A stretch of 64,000 nucleotides of DNA, taken from Trametopsis cervina. Lineage: Eukaryota; Basidiomycota; Agaricomycetes; Polyporales; Irpicaceae. Position 1 is the first letter of the stretch. The number at the start of each line of letters is the position of its first letter. The stretch covers positions 1-64,000 of the forward strand of contig MU278367.1 in assembly GCA_022385755.1 (NCBI GenBank), in the 5' to 3' direction. Shown piece after piece: positions 1 to 11,116 of the stretch. The translations under genes were made by a program, and so were the position numbers. The notes beneath the pieces were generated by a model. That model saw only the letters and a program-made list of their open reading frames with translations. It had not been told where the DNA came from and searched no databases.

Positions 1-1272
1 ATGTTGATCGGCTACACATTCTAACCAGTCAAGAGAAAATTAAAATACTAACCAGCTGCAAATTGTGACCGGCTGAAAAGAAATGAAACCACTGATCGGC
101 TACAGATACTGACCGGCCAAGGAGAAATAAAAATACTGACTGGCTACAAATTCTGACCGGCTGAGAAGAAATAAAATCACTGACCGGCTACAAATGCTGG
201 CCGGCTACACATTCTGACCGGTCAAGGAGAAATTAAAATACTGACTGGCTACAGATACCAATTAGCAAAGGAGAATTAAAGACACTGACCAGCTACAAAT
301 GCTGACCGGCTACAAATACTAATCAGCCACAGGGAAATAAACCTACTGACCAATCAAAGCTGCTATTCATTCAGCCAGTAGATACTATCACTACTGTTAA
401 GCTCGGCCGACCAATAAAATTACTGACCGGCCCAAACTGTTATTTATTCAGCTGATACATATTATCACTACTGTTAGGTTCGGCCGGCTGATATTAATGC
501 TGTATTATTTTCGGCCGGTCAATACTATTGTAGCCTTCTGAGCTATTATCACTCACGGCTGTCCAGTATTATTGTATTATAGCAAGCTGTTGTTTATTCA
601 GTTGACAAATACTGCTGTTACTATCAAGGCCGGCTGATCAATATTATCACTATCATTGAGTTCGGCCAGCTGATATTAAAGCATACTCTCTTCGGCCGAC
701 CAATATCAACACTACATTATTTTCGGCCGGTCAATACTATTGTAACCTTCTGAGCTATTATCACTCCCAGCTGTCCACTATTATTGCATTACAGTAAGCT
801 GTCATTTTTTCGGCCGACAGATATTATCATTACTATTGACTTCGGCTGACCAATTTCTTGCCCGGCCGGTCACCACTATCATGTTATAGCAGGTCCTTTT
901 GGTGTTCGGCTGGACAGTATTACTATTGACACATACTTTCAATTCTTATCAACCAGCCGAGCAATAGTGACAGCTATACTAATGGACATTTTATATTGAA
1001 CCCTACACCACATTTACAATACTATCATCATATATATATTGATCGGCTACACAATACTATCACTATTTATAATGTGATCGGCCGGAATCTGCTAGCCACC
1101 ACTATTGGTAATAAATCCCATATTCCCATTGATAATACTGTCTACTTAGCTGAATTACCCTGCCCAATCACCTTTACTGCGTGGAGCCTTGCCTACCAGC
1201 GAAGATAATCGTTCTGTGAGTAGCTTAGCATGTTACACACCTTGATGTCTGCTGTTGTTCACATGCTAGTTA
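1..1272. repeat. AT-rich array of CGGCCGG / GACCGGCTA motifs
   Basis: This is an AT-rich, gene-free stretch. From 1 to about 360 the phrase GACCGGCTACAAAT and close variants (GACTGGCTACAGAT, GACCGGCTGAGAAG) recur every 20-60 bases, separated by AAATAAAATACTGA-like spacers. From about 400 the motif becomes TTCGGCCGGTCAATA or TTCGGCCGACCAATA. The block containing TCGGCCGGTC at 511 is repeated at 723, an offset of 212 bases, with few mismatches over at least 85 bases. Short open frames in this stretch (for example 996-1208) look like chance. It may be a degenerate satellite or the end of a larger repeat outside the window. I cannot assign a known element. Confidence 0.75.
511..805. repeat. 212-bp direct duplication inside the motif array
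   Basis: The segment beginning TCGGCCGGTCAATACTATTG at 511 recurs at 723 with about a dozen differences over some 85 bases, including the shared CCTTCTGAGCTATTATCACTC phrase split by single substitutions. The repeat distance is 212 bases. This shows tandem growth of the array rather than mere motif scatter. Confidence 0.75.
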
Positions 1273-2090
1273 ATGCTCAGTGTTATTGGCGGTACGGGGG
1301 TGGGGAAATCTTCCGTGAGATATCCGTTTGTTGTTGACACAAGTCACGAACTGACAACTTATACAGTTGGTCAATGCAGTCAGCGACTCCCTGCTAGTAG
1401 TGAGCTCAAGCTTAGATCATGCACAATAGCCGTTGCAGAGTCGACATCCACGCTGTCTAATCGCGTCGTGCTACTACTCGGTACTCTTGGATTCGACGAC
1501 ACGACTAGGTCGGACATTGACATATTGCAAACAATCTAATGACCCTATGAAAAACCCTCTCTCTCAAGATTATTGATTCATCTTTCTGCAGCTACGACAG
1601 AGGCGATAGAGTCCATGGCATTATATACATGCACTGAATTTCGGGCTTTCGCATCACCGGCGGGTCTCGCAAGACTCTCAGAATGATTCAACACATCTGC
1701 GGATACGATGTGTCGCCCAATATCCTTCTAATCGTTAACAGGTGATACACAGTAGTGGATTCGCTCGGGAGGCTGAGCTGAGGACTGACAGGGACTGCAT
1801 GCAGCCGCGATTCCGCGGTGGCGCCCGAATGGCTCGTTACGAAAACACTCCAGCGTTGGGCGAAGAAGTAGTTTAGCTGTTGTTCGACAATCATCCACTT
1901 TCTCTGCCCATTCAACGGGAGCTGGTCGATGAGGGCAAAGGATGAGTTGAAACGACCGCGGGTCGTTCCATCATTGTTAATCTGCAGAGGCAGGCTGCAG
2001 AGTTGACAGAGGTCCAACAGGCGTCATCAAGCTGCATTGAAGGGGACGAGAGCATCAGCAAAACGGCATCTCGGTCTGGAACCGCTGGCA
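1273..2090 (+). pseudogene. Relic of a G-domain (P-loop) GTPase, 5' and middle part
   Basis: The start reads SVIGGTGVGKSS, a Walker A motif matching VMGATGSGKSS of the intact gene at 9855-11116. An intron-like GTGAGA...ACAG follows at the same place as in that gene. A later stretch reads LGFDDTTRSDIDIL, equivalent to PGFDDTTVSDTDIL (the G3 region). Around 1640-1740 a shifted frame resembles the RISDVRVGGISRRNFGMF segment, and around 1895-1955 DNHPLSLPIQRELVDE matches the start of the coiled coil. The frame is broken several times and stop codons interrupt every reading, so no complete protein can be made. Shared intron position and residue order make common descent with the 9855 gene clear. 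Confidence 0.75.
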
Positions 2091-2506
2091 TGCCTTAATC
2101 AGAGAGTCAGACGACCAGACCGCGATGTCTGATTTCATGAGGTTCGACTCTGAATCAGTGCGACATGTTCTGAATTCAGGGCTATTCAGTAGTACCAGTC
2201 GTTAGCAGAAGTCCCTTTACAGTCGCACAAGTATCCTTCAGACGGGATTTTGCGGTGGCCACCAATTTTATATAAATACGCTCGTGGTAGGGTACATGAT
2301 TAACTAAGAGGTATATGCCACGGAGACGGCGGAATAGGTCTATCAATATAAACAAGGAATAAAAAATGCTGCTCAGATGAGCATTAAACAGTGGTCGCGG
2401 GGCAATACCAGATTACGCCGCGAAATTGTAAGAAAGCCATATGGTTGTACGTCTACTCCGCAAAGTCAGTGGGGTAACGAGAGGATGATGCTGCTGTGTC
2501 ACATAC
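2091..2506. other. Spacer between GTPase relic and Plavaka partner gene
   Basis: No gene is evident. It should hold the left end of the transposon and the 3' end of the partner gene transcript. I compared it by eye with the reverse complement of 8385-8900 and found no convincing terminal inverted repeat, so the element's left edge stays undefined. Confidence 0.5.
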
Positions 2507-4455
2507 CTAATCCGAGTCCTCAACGGCTATCGCGCGTTCATCTTCGCTTGACAGATCGGCAGCGTCGAAATCGCCTGCGAGTAACTTGGCCTGTGCATGC
2601 GCAAGATCTTCGGCTGCTGTGCATATCTTGGTCCAAGTCGTTTCCTTCAACTCAGTGATGGTCTTGAGGTAGCTGCAGGTTCGGCGTCCAAAAGTTTCCT
2701 GTGAGAAGTTCTTTGCGGGCTTTTGAAAGTCGCCACTGTCCCATGCACAGAGGGCGCGTTCAACCTAAAATGGGTTTGTCAGGTGTGTAAAGGCATAGAA
2801 AACTCAACCATGCATACCGCAGCTGTTACCAATGCCAACGCACCGAATGGAAAGTCGTTGTATGGTGTGAGGTGACCCGAACTTCCGAAATGATACGCAA
2901 GCGTCTGGATGATGAGGCTGGATTGGAATAAACCACGATAGACCTAACGGAACAAATTTAGAAACTAACGTTATTGTACACTGACCACTTACCGGCTGCT
3001 CCTGTGAATCATCGACGTGGGCGTAGCGGAACGGAAGGCCAGGTCCCAGTTGATGACGGACATATTCTGCGCGGTTTTCAGGCGTTGGGAAATTCTCTTT
3101 ATTATTTTCGAAGAACTCGGTTAGGGCTGTTATAGCTGCCTTTGCGATTCCGGAGCGCCATTCGTAGACACGCTGCATAGCCTTATTGAGAGTATGAATA
3201 CAGTAACCAATAGCATAGGTGATTAGCTTACCACATCGTAGCATGCTTCCCGAGCATTGATCACAATCCCAAGTTCGCCCACCTTTTCGTCGCAGAGTTG
3301 TTGGAGGACACCAACAAGGTTAAGATCAGTTAACGTCCACGGATTACCTTTATGGGTCCCAATAACAGTGATGAGCTTCGGGATTATCAGCCGCCGCCAG
3401 ACGAACATCTTGTAATGAGGAATCGGGAGATCGCCGTTGGTAAATTTCTTACTTCCATTTACACGGCGTAAGCTCGAGCTTGCAACAGGAAGATCTTCAG
3501 CGGAATGGATACCAGCAAAGCGTGATGTTACAGTGTCCTTGTGTGAGAAGACATGAGCTGATATTCACTACGAAGTAGTAGTGTCCTAACCGTGACACCA
3601 GCAATGGCCTTGCCACTGCGTACTGGAACTGACTGATCCACGTCTATGTTGACTACTGACATCGGGATACCATAATGGCGGGGAAGTCTTGATGGCTTGG
3701 ATGTGGCAGAGATCGGATGGCCAGACTGATCGTTGCGGGACCGCTGCAATGATGGTGTCCATGCTGGTTGCAGACCTGCGGGCAATTTTCCATTAGGTTT
3801 GCTTCGTTTAAATGCCGCGGATGGTTGTCTAACGGCATTGTAAGCTCTCGAAGTAGTCATACGTGAGAAATGTGCGGACTTAGCTAGGTCAACAGCCGTG
3901 GAAGCTGCCGGTTGAAACAAAGCCTTGCGCTTTTGCGGTGTATCCTTCCCCATAATCGAACCGTGATCATGCTGTTGATGTATATTCATCATCATCGGAG
4001 GGTACATCATGATAGTATGAATACTTACGGTGGGGAGAGTCGAAGCAGCAGGCTTCGTTTGTTCGCGGCGATGATTGGTTGACGTGCTTGCAGCTGGTAC
4101 CTCTCGGTCATCGTCCGAAGACACCAGCTGGGGTGGCTCATAGTCATCGTCGTCCTGTGTCCGGTGCTATGGTGTGTAGATAGATGAATAGCTGTACACT
4201 ATAAGCAAAATCTTGCGAGCGTACCTTTGATCCTATAGTGACTGCTTGATCCGCTTTTGCTTCAAGCTCCGTGATACGACGCAGAACAGCTTGCTTCTTG
4301 ATGGCAGCGGTCTGGCGGCGATTTTCAGCCTCTGCTTGAGCCGCTGCAACTTCCTGTGAGGTACGTCGCGGTTGCTGGCCTTCGACTTCAAGACCAGCCA
4401 AAACCCGATAGTTGGGCTGGCCTTGAGTGTTTCCTCGACGAGTAGAGCGGACCAT
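2507..4455 (-). CDS. Plavaka-element partner protein, conserved, function unknown
   Basis: Translation starts MVRSTRRGNTQGQPNY with a Gln/Ala/Glu-rich coiled-coil stretch. A Ser/Asp-rich linker (QLVSSDDDREVPAAS) and a basic region follow. The conserved core comes last: VWRRLIIPKLITVIGTHKGN, YEWRSGIAKAAITALTEFF, GLFQSSLIIQTLAYHF and PFGALALVTAAVERALCAW. The acidic end is DLSSEDERAIAVEDSD. Introns visible on this strand include one ending at about 4168, one inside the His/Met-rich stretch near 3970-4030, one near 3560, GTAAGC...CAG at about 3235-3180, GTAAGT...TAG near 2990-2945, and GTATGC...TAG near 2820-2765. The reading is uninterrupted when they are removed. I know the core as a conserved, unnamed family in mushroom genomes, often beside transposases. 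The biochemical role is unknown. Confidence 0.72.
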
Positions 4456-4984
4456 AGCTACTAAGTCAGATGCCTAGGTAAAAGCGGACAAAAGAATGAG
4501 ATGAGATGTACGACCACTTAGACGAGAAGAAAACAGCGTAGCTTTTATAGCACTTGCACTTCGTGAGATCTGGCATCTTACTGTGACGACAACGGCGACG
4601 TGAGGAGGCAAAGTGGCTGTTGAGGAGTTTGATGATGAAATAGTGGGTGAAAAGAGGAGCTTTGACGATGTGCGGTGGCTTCACAGAGGAGTCTTGAACT
4701 GTTTCAAAGAGGCGAGAGGAGCAGGGGGAAGGAGACGTGGATACGTATAGAGCCTAACATGCAAAAAGCAACGACCATGCTAGCACGTGGTCAAAAATGT
4801 GCGCGGGGGTTCGCGGGTGCTATACGGGATGAACTGATGGTTACACACTTGGGTTAAATGTATGGGCCGTTTACTTGATCGTAGAGCTATGGTCTAGACT
4901 TGCAATGTTCGAGGTCTAGATTTTGTAAGGTGTGAAATGAGAAGTCTTCAAATCTGCTTGCACAAAGCTCCTTACCTCTCTACT
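4456..4984. promoter_or_regulatory. Divergent promoter region of the Plavaka element
   Basis: These 529 bases lie between the start codons of the leftward partner gene and the rightward transposase. They contain only short chance frames (for example 4675-4857), so they most likely carry both promoters. No TATA box stands out. Confidence 0.5.
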
Positions 4985-7900
4985 ATGCCACGCTCACAGA
5001 CTCGTTATCATAATCCATACCGTTTGTCCTGCTCTGTCTGTCGTCGGGAGTTTCGAAATGCTTCTGGATTGACTCAGCACTTCAATACCAATCATGCGAC
5101 CAGAAACCAATTCAACGCACCAAATGCAGCACAGAAGCCACCTGAGCCCCCGTGGAATCCAAACAACGATGCAGAGGCCGAACCCGATGAAAGGAGGCCT
5201 CGAGCACAGGACAAACCATTGGGAGATGTTAACGTACCAGAGCCCAATCGGCATCGGGAGGTACACCCTCAAGTCAATGGTACGTGAACACGCATAGAGC
5301 TAATATCAAAACTAACTCGATGTTAGGAAAACCTTGTACAGAAGAAGGACAATACTTTGCAGCAAACGTACCACTTCCTCAACCCTCGTTGCCACCTGTC
5401 GATTTAGACGACTGGACACCGTTCCGTGATCGGTTGCAGTTTGAGGCAGCCAACTTCTCGTTTCAGTTTGCGCAATTGTCTCGCACGAAGGTCAATCAGC
5501 TACTTGATCTGTGGGCTGCGTCACTATTGCCTTACGGAGAGGAACCCCCATTTGCTGACTGTCAGCATATGTTCGATACAATCGATGCGTCTGATCTTGG
5601 AGGTCTGTCGTGGAAATCTGTCAAGTGCAAATACACAGGAGAACGACCAGCCACGAACGTACCGCCATGGATGGACACAGAGTATGAACTCTGCTTTCGC
5701 GACGTTCGTCTTGCAGCAAGGAACATACTTGCCAACACCGACTTTGCTTCTGAGTTTGACACCGCGCCATATCGTGAATACGACGAAGAAGGTTCCCGAG
5801 AGTACTCAAATTTGATGTCTGGAGATTGGGCCTGGAGACAAGTGGTACATCAGTTTTAGTGTTGGGTGTAAACAAGCAGTGCTAACGCTATAGTCAGGAT
5901 ATCATTGCACAGAATCCGAATACGCACGGGGCGATGTTCGTCCCTGTCATCTGCGGAAGCGACAAGACAACGGTGTCAGTTGCTTCTGGGCAGAACGACT
6001 ACTATCCGGCTTACATGTCGATCGGAAACGTACATAATAATGTACGTCGTGCTCACCGTGACGCTATTATTCCAGTCGCTTTCTTTGCGATCCCGAAGAG
6101 TAAGTCATACACTGAAGTTATGCATTGTCAATGACGTCTAACCCATATAACATAGCTGTGAGACAATATCAGTCCTCACCTGAGTTCCGAAAATTCCGTC
6201 GCCAGCTTTTCCATTCAAGTCTGGCACTTCTTTTCGAGCCATTGCGAGAGGCCATGTCGATGCCGGAAGTAGCACGTTGCCCGGATGGATACTATCGACG
6301 TATCATCTATGGATTGGGGCCGTATATCGCCGATTACCCTGAGCAAGTGCTCGTTGCATGTGTTTCATCTGGTTGGTGTCCAATGTGGGTATCAGCACTG
6401 CTCGTTGTTTATTTAACACTGAGAACATTTACTTTAGCTGTCGAACACACCGTGAACGAATGGGCAGCATACAACCAAGTGGACCGAGAACACCTGAATA
6501 TACGGAGTTTCTGATCGATGTTTTTGATCCAGGTGTGTTGCGTACAACCTATGGGATTATTGGAGATGTCATTGTGAGCATCCGTTGCCAAAATGAGATG
6601 ATCGTACTGCTGACAGATTTAAAGCCGTTCACTTCGACATTTCCCCGTGCGAACATCTTTGAGCTATTCTCTGGTGATCTCCTACATCAAGTGATTAAAG
6701 GCGCTTTCAAAGATCATCTCGTGGAATGGATAGGAACTTACCTCAAGCGTACACATGGAGAAGCTCGGGGGAAAGAATATCTAGACGAGATAGATCGTCG
6801 GTATGTGCTTCTGCATGAGTATGTATTACGACGCACCTTCACTCACTTGTTATCACGTGTAGTCTTGCAGCTGTACCTCCATTTCCAGGTATACGACGAT
6901 TTGCTGATGGTCGGGACTTTAAGCAATGGACCGGTGATGACTCGAAGGCATTAATGAAGGTCAGTTATGCCGCTTGTGCGTCTGGGAGGTTCGGCTAATC
7001 GTGGCACCGGCCGAACAATAGATTTATCTCCCCGCAATTGCAGGGATTTTGCCTGGTGAAATTGTTCGCACTGTCAGCGCGTTCATGAATTTTTGTTATT
7101 TAGCCCGTCGTTCGGTACTGACCGACAAGACTCTGGGTCAGCTTGAAGGCCACCTCTCAGATTACTATGAGCGTCGTCAGATCTTTCAGGAGACAGGTGT
7201 GCGAGAGGATGGATTCGACTCACTTCCCAGGCAACATGCACTGATTCACTACCCACAACACATCCGTAACTTTGGTGCTCCGAACGGTTTGTGTTCTTCG
7301 CTTACCGAAGCAATGCATATCAGTGCCGTCAAGAAGCCATGGCGGAGGTCTAATAAGTACGAAGCAATACATCAGATGCTTATTACGGTTGAACGCCTCG
7401 ATAAGCTTAAGGCGGCTTACCAAGAGTTCAAGTCCCGCGGTATGCTAAACGGAACTTGCCTTTCAAAGGCCCATCAAGATGTTGTCACTTCAGCACGCCG
7501 GGAGGAAGGTGAAGGCAGAGAGTGGGATGGAGAAGAGGACGGAGATGACGAACAGTTGATAGATACCGTGGATGACGAGATGCTAGATGGGGATGACGAG
7601 ATGAACGACAACGATGTCGGTCCCGTTGATGGTCCACGGGTGTCTGCATGTGTATCTCTTGCGAAACGAGCTGGTACGTATTGTGACATTGAACACAGTC
7701 TTAGCACTAACTCAGAGAGCAGCGCGTGGTTACCTAAGTACAGTTCGAGCCTTGGCCGATTTTCTTGAGAGTCCGACCCTACCAAACTTGGTCGCGCGGT
7801 TCATCCACGATCAAGAAAATATAAATGCACCACTTATGGACGAAGACCCCATACCTGTGGATCAAGATCTTGGTCATTACACTGTCCGCGTTTTCCCCTC

Positions 7901-8384
7901 AGCTATTGCAATGTTCTACGCACCAACCGAAGTCTCCGGCCTCGGAGGCATGCATCGCGAGCGCATTCGAGCAACGCGCTGCTGGAGAGGTGGTGCACCT
8001 CGATACGACTGCATATATGTGAACGCCGACCCCTCAAAACCTGGACTGCGTGGTCTTCTCATCGCTCGGGTACGGCTGCTCTTCACTGTGAAAAAATCAG
8101 CAACCCAGTATCCTTGCGCTCTTGTGGAATGGTACTCACCGATAGGGGCCTACGCAGACATAGACACCGACATGTGGATTGTCGCGCCGGACATAGATGA
8201 TCAGGGACGCAAACTACAAGGTGTCATTCATCTCGATTCAATCATCCGGCTTGCGCACCTGATTGGCGTGGCTGGAAACACATTTGTTCCACGAAATCTC
8301 CAACCCTCCGACTCCTTGGATGCCTTCGAGGTGTTTTATGCGAACAAGTTTGCTGATCACCAGGCACACGAGCTTGCATTCTAA
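4985..8384 (+). CDS. Plavaka transposase
   Basis: This is the transposase that would cut and move the element. The N-terminus (MPRSQTRYHNPY) is followed by a C2H2 zinc finger, CSVC...HFNTNH, typical of the family. Then come an acidic/proline linker and the transposase core, with landmarks WTPFRDRLQFEAANF, TVSVASGQNDYYPAYMSIGN, VLVACVSSGWCPICRTH, PFTSTFPRANIFELFSGDL, HQVIKGAFKDHLVEW and YLPAIAGILPGEIVR. The C-terminal beta-rich region has LRGLLIARVRLLF, YPCALVEWYSPIG and HLDSIIRLAHLIGV. Short introns lie near 5281-5326, 5842-5898, 6101-6155, 6392-6439, 6570-6618, 6801-6862, 6960-7024 and 7673-7722. Splicing each restores frame with no internal stop. An acidic insert lies around 7500-7620. The start was chosen at 4985 because the zinc finger follows directly; an in-frame ATG at 4937 is possible. 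Confidence 0.85.
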
Positions 8385-8985
8385 GTAAGCCAGGACGTAT
8401 AGTGGTGAGTGGTAAATCATCCTCAGTACGATTCACAACACTTACCACAAGATATAAAAGTCCCACATGGGCCGCAGAGGGCACGGAACAACGACCAAGC
8501 AAAGTACTTCGCAGATCGCAAAGGTGTAGAGCGAACGCGCAAGCCACTACCAAAAAGGACACTGGGCCACACGCAGAGGCGCTCACACGCCGCGACTTCA
8601 ACAAAATTAATGTCACGCCATGTCACACATACCTATATAATGACAGCTGTATCCGCCTTCGTTCGACATTCTCTTCCCCCCGTTTCCTCCTCTACGTGCT
8701 CTGCACCTATCCCCAGGGTGCAGGGTGCAACAGTGGACGCACACTTGTGGTGTGCGGTGCAGACCATACACTGCACGGAATCTAAAAATGGATATGGTGC
8801 ATGTATATTATTTATATCTACAATAGAGTACAGTGTAGTAGGATGTCTAAGGCAGTTCACGAGTGGCTCAGGGTGTGCGGCTGGAGGACTGGGAACTGTG
8901 TGGCTGACTGGTCTGAACGGTGAGCGCTCCCGAAATCTGCAAGGTAAAACAGTGTCGTTTAGACACCCCAGACGTGTCAGTTCCT
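8385..8985. other. Right flank of the Plavaka element
   Basis: No gene is recognisable. The several overlapping open frames on both strands show no family features. The right transposon end should be here. A GC-rich patch with GTGCAGACC and an imperfect inverted GGTGCAG/CTGCAC pair lies at 8715-8775, but I could not tie it to a left end. Confidence 0.45.
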
Positions 8986-8989
8986 TTCA

Positions 8990-9330
8990 GACGCCTGTCG
9001 TTTCGCTGATGAGGGCAAGGTGGAATTGTAAGATGAACAGCGCGAGCTCTTCATGAGCATGGCGCAAATTGAAGGGGGGCGCGCACGATTGGGGGAACAG
9101 ACTATCAGACAAAGGGGCGTGGTGCAGCGAGACTTGTCGGTTGCAGTTCGTCAGGGGCTCGAAGAAGACTAGCAGATGGTGCGTCTCGTAAACATTGTGA
9201 GAAAGCAGCAGTACGAAGAAGCAGCGAGGGAGCAGGCTGTTTTGGAAGACCGTGTTATGGAGCTTCTTCGAGGGCGTGGTCTCGCAGGCCTTATCCGCGA
9301 AGTGCAACAGCTTTTAGGTTTGTCTAATAT
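8990..9330 (+). pseudogene. Relic of the GTPase coiled-coil tail
   Basis: Reading from 8994, LADEGKVEL resembles the VDERKD / VDEGKG stretch that begins the coiled coil in the intact gene at 9855-11116 and in the relic at 1273. A stop follows, then a Gln/Arg/Glu-rich helix-like segment (QIEGGRARLGEQ, VRKQQYEEAAREQAVLEDRV) up to about 9310. At least two in-frame stops interrupt it, and no G-domain is present. It overlaps in content with the end of the 1273 relic, so the two are separate copies rather than one gene split by the transposon. Confidence 0.55.
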
Positions 9331-9854
9331 GTCCAGACTGCCGTGTGAAGCTAATAGAAATATTCAGTTCAGGACATTCAATTGGTTCGATATGTACAAG
9401 CGAGTGCTTCACATCCTCCAGTTTGAACAGAATGGGATACCACTACGACGTTACGCTGGCCAATACCGTAAAGTAAAGTATCAGAAATAGCTTACACTGG
9501 CAGGGTTCCAAGATACCGCCGCATTCCCACATTTCGGAGACGGCCATACGAAGAAACGGGAATTAACATACTGCGCAAGATTGGCACGCACATAGCAAGG
9601 AGGAAAGTTTGATACCTCTGCATCTAATGGTATGCTCTTATCTTCGTGCAGACCGCTCTATGGTTAATGGACCTCATGATTGGTTAACTTCCAGTTGCTG
9701 CGGGGGCGAGTCTTCGTTCGACACGCGTTCAAGTTACCCGGCAATGGGCGTGCTGTGCAGCCTGGAAAGTGTGCACGTACTCACTTAAATAGTTAGAAAG
9801 GGTTTCAACGGCCTTCAGTCAATCCCCACCCCCAACCCCCCTAGTCTTAGGGAA
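9331..9854. other. Intergenic, upstream of the intact GTPase gene
   Basis: No gene or repeat is visible. It probably carries the promoter of the GTPase gene starting at 9855. A short CCCCCACCCCCAACCCCC tract lies just upstream at about 9824-9842. Confidence 0.45.
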
Positions 9855-11116
9855 ATGATCGCGCAGCCATCCAGCAAACACGGAATGGACTCCACAGACG
9901 CCGGCAGAGTGTCGGCAGACGAGCCTGGGGGCCCAAATGTCATTGTCGCGTGAGCTGAACGTTCGTCTGGTTTGCTCAGGTATATACTCAACTTTTGTCT
10001 TCCTAGCGTTATGGGGGCGACCGGCTCAGGGAAATCGTCGGTAGGTGCTCGTTGTGTGACACGTATGAAGGGCTTCACTGACCGGACAGGAAGTTTATCA
10101 ACTTGATGAGCGCCTCATCCCTCTCCGTCGGCGAAGGGTTGAAGTCCTGCACCAGTTCCATACAATTGGGACAGACGTTTGAGCTAGACAACTCCCAGGT
10201 GACCCTCGTAGACACCCCGGGATTCGACGATACGACGGTGTCTGATACGGACATCCTCAAGATGATCTCGGGCTACTTGGCCTCTGCGTAAGCGAAGTGC
10301 AGCATATTCGAAGGCGAATTAGTATACTCACAAAACGATAGCTATCAAGGCGGCATCAAGCTTAGCGGGGTGATATACATGCACCGCATCTCTGATGTAC
10401 GCGTTGGAGGCATTTCGCGCAGGAATTTTGGAATGTTCCGCAAGCTCTGCGGAGACGACAGTCTCAAAAACGTCATCATCGTCACGAATATGTGGGGCGA
10501 AGTCTCGAAGGAGAAGGGAATCGCACGTGAAGAAGAGCTGAAGACCGATGACTTGCTATTCAAGCCTGTCTTGGAGAAAGGCGCGAAACTGATGCGGCAT
10601 TACAATACCGTACAGTCGGCAACACTTATTCTACGCCAACTGCTAGACAATCATCCCCAAGCTCTTCAGCTGCAGAGAGAGCTGGTGGATGAGCGCAAAG
10701 ATATCACCCAGACAGAGGCCGGGCTCGAACTAGACCGCGAGATGGCGGCTCAGATAGCCAAGCATGAGCAACAGATGGCCGAGATACGTGAAGAAATGAA
10801 GGAGGCCATTGATCGCAAGGATCTCGACGCAAAGGCAGAGCTTGAAGAGGTGCGCCACGAGCTCGAGGAGAAGACACAGCAGCTTGCACTCGACCGCGAA
10901 AGAGTCTCCAGCGGATATGCAGCGGAAAAAGCAAAGGCCGACGAGAGCATGCGCGACCTTCGGGTAGCGCTCGAGGTAGGGCGGCAGGATCATCAGGACG
11001 AGATAAAAAGGCTCATGAAGTTGATGGAGACGAATGTTGAGTTGATAAAGGGGGAACGAGAAAAGATGCAGCGTAGGATACACCAACTGGAGCACCCTCC
11101 CTGCACGATACAATAA
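9855..11116 (+). CDS. G-domain P-loop GTPase with long coiled-coil tail
   Basis: Four exons (9855-9949, 10007-10040, 10094-10287, 10342-11116) join in frame to 365 residues. After a short Ser/Asp-rich N-terminus, Walker A is GATGSGKSS at about residues 35-43, split from FINLMS by intron 2. Walker B/G3 is VTLVDTPGFDDTT, and a G4-like IVTNMW occurs near residue 160. The second half is a Glu/Lys/Arg-rich coiled coil from about residue 225 to the end. The layout resembles the many fungal G-domain (MMR_HSR1/AIG1-like) proteins expanded in mushroom genomes. It binds and probably hydrolyses GTP; the biological role is unknown. Decayed relatives at 1273-2090 and 8990-9330 show local duplication. There is no membrane segment or signal peptide. 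Confidence 0.85.

Larger units (their letters stand above)
2507..8384. mobile_element. Plavaka-type (CACTA-like) DNA transposon, two divergent genes
   Basis: The coordinates cover only the two coding units, so the real element is larger. A rightward transposase (4985-8384) and a leftward partner gene (2507-4455) share a 529-base intergenic region. Both read through all their exons without stops once short introns are removed, which suggests a recent or still functional copy. Plavaka is known as a basidiomycete-expanded transposase family related to EnSpm/CACTA. I recall similar partner proteins beside such transposases in other agaricomycetes, but cannot check this here. Terminal repeats and target-site duplication were not found by eye. 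Confidence 0.8.

Noticed and set aside
2101..2175. Possible tRNA suggested by GGTTCGACTCTG
   Set aside because: The sequence resembles a B box, but the flanking bases do not form a T stem, and no matching A box or acceptor stem was found.
2150..8900. CACTA-type terminal inverted repeats of the Plavaka element
   Set aside because: I compared both flanks by eye in opposite orientation and found no convincing pair; I do not report an edge I cannot see.
1273..9330. Idea that the Plavaka element split one GTPase gene into two halves
   Set aside because: Both relics contain the VDEGKG/ADEGKV stretch, so they overlap and must come from different copies.
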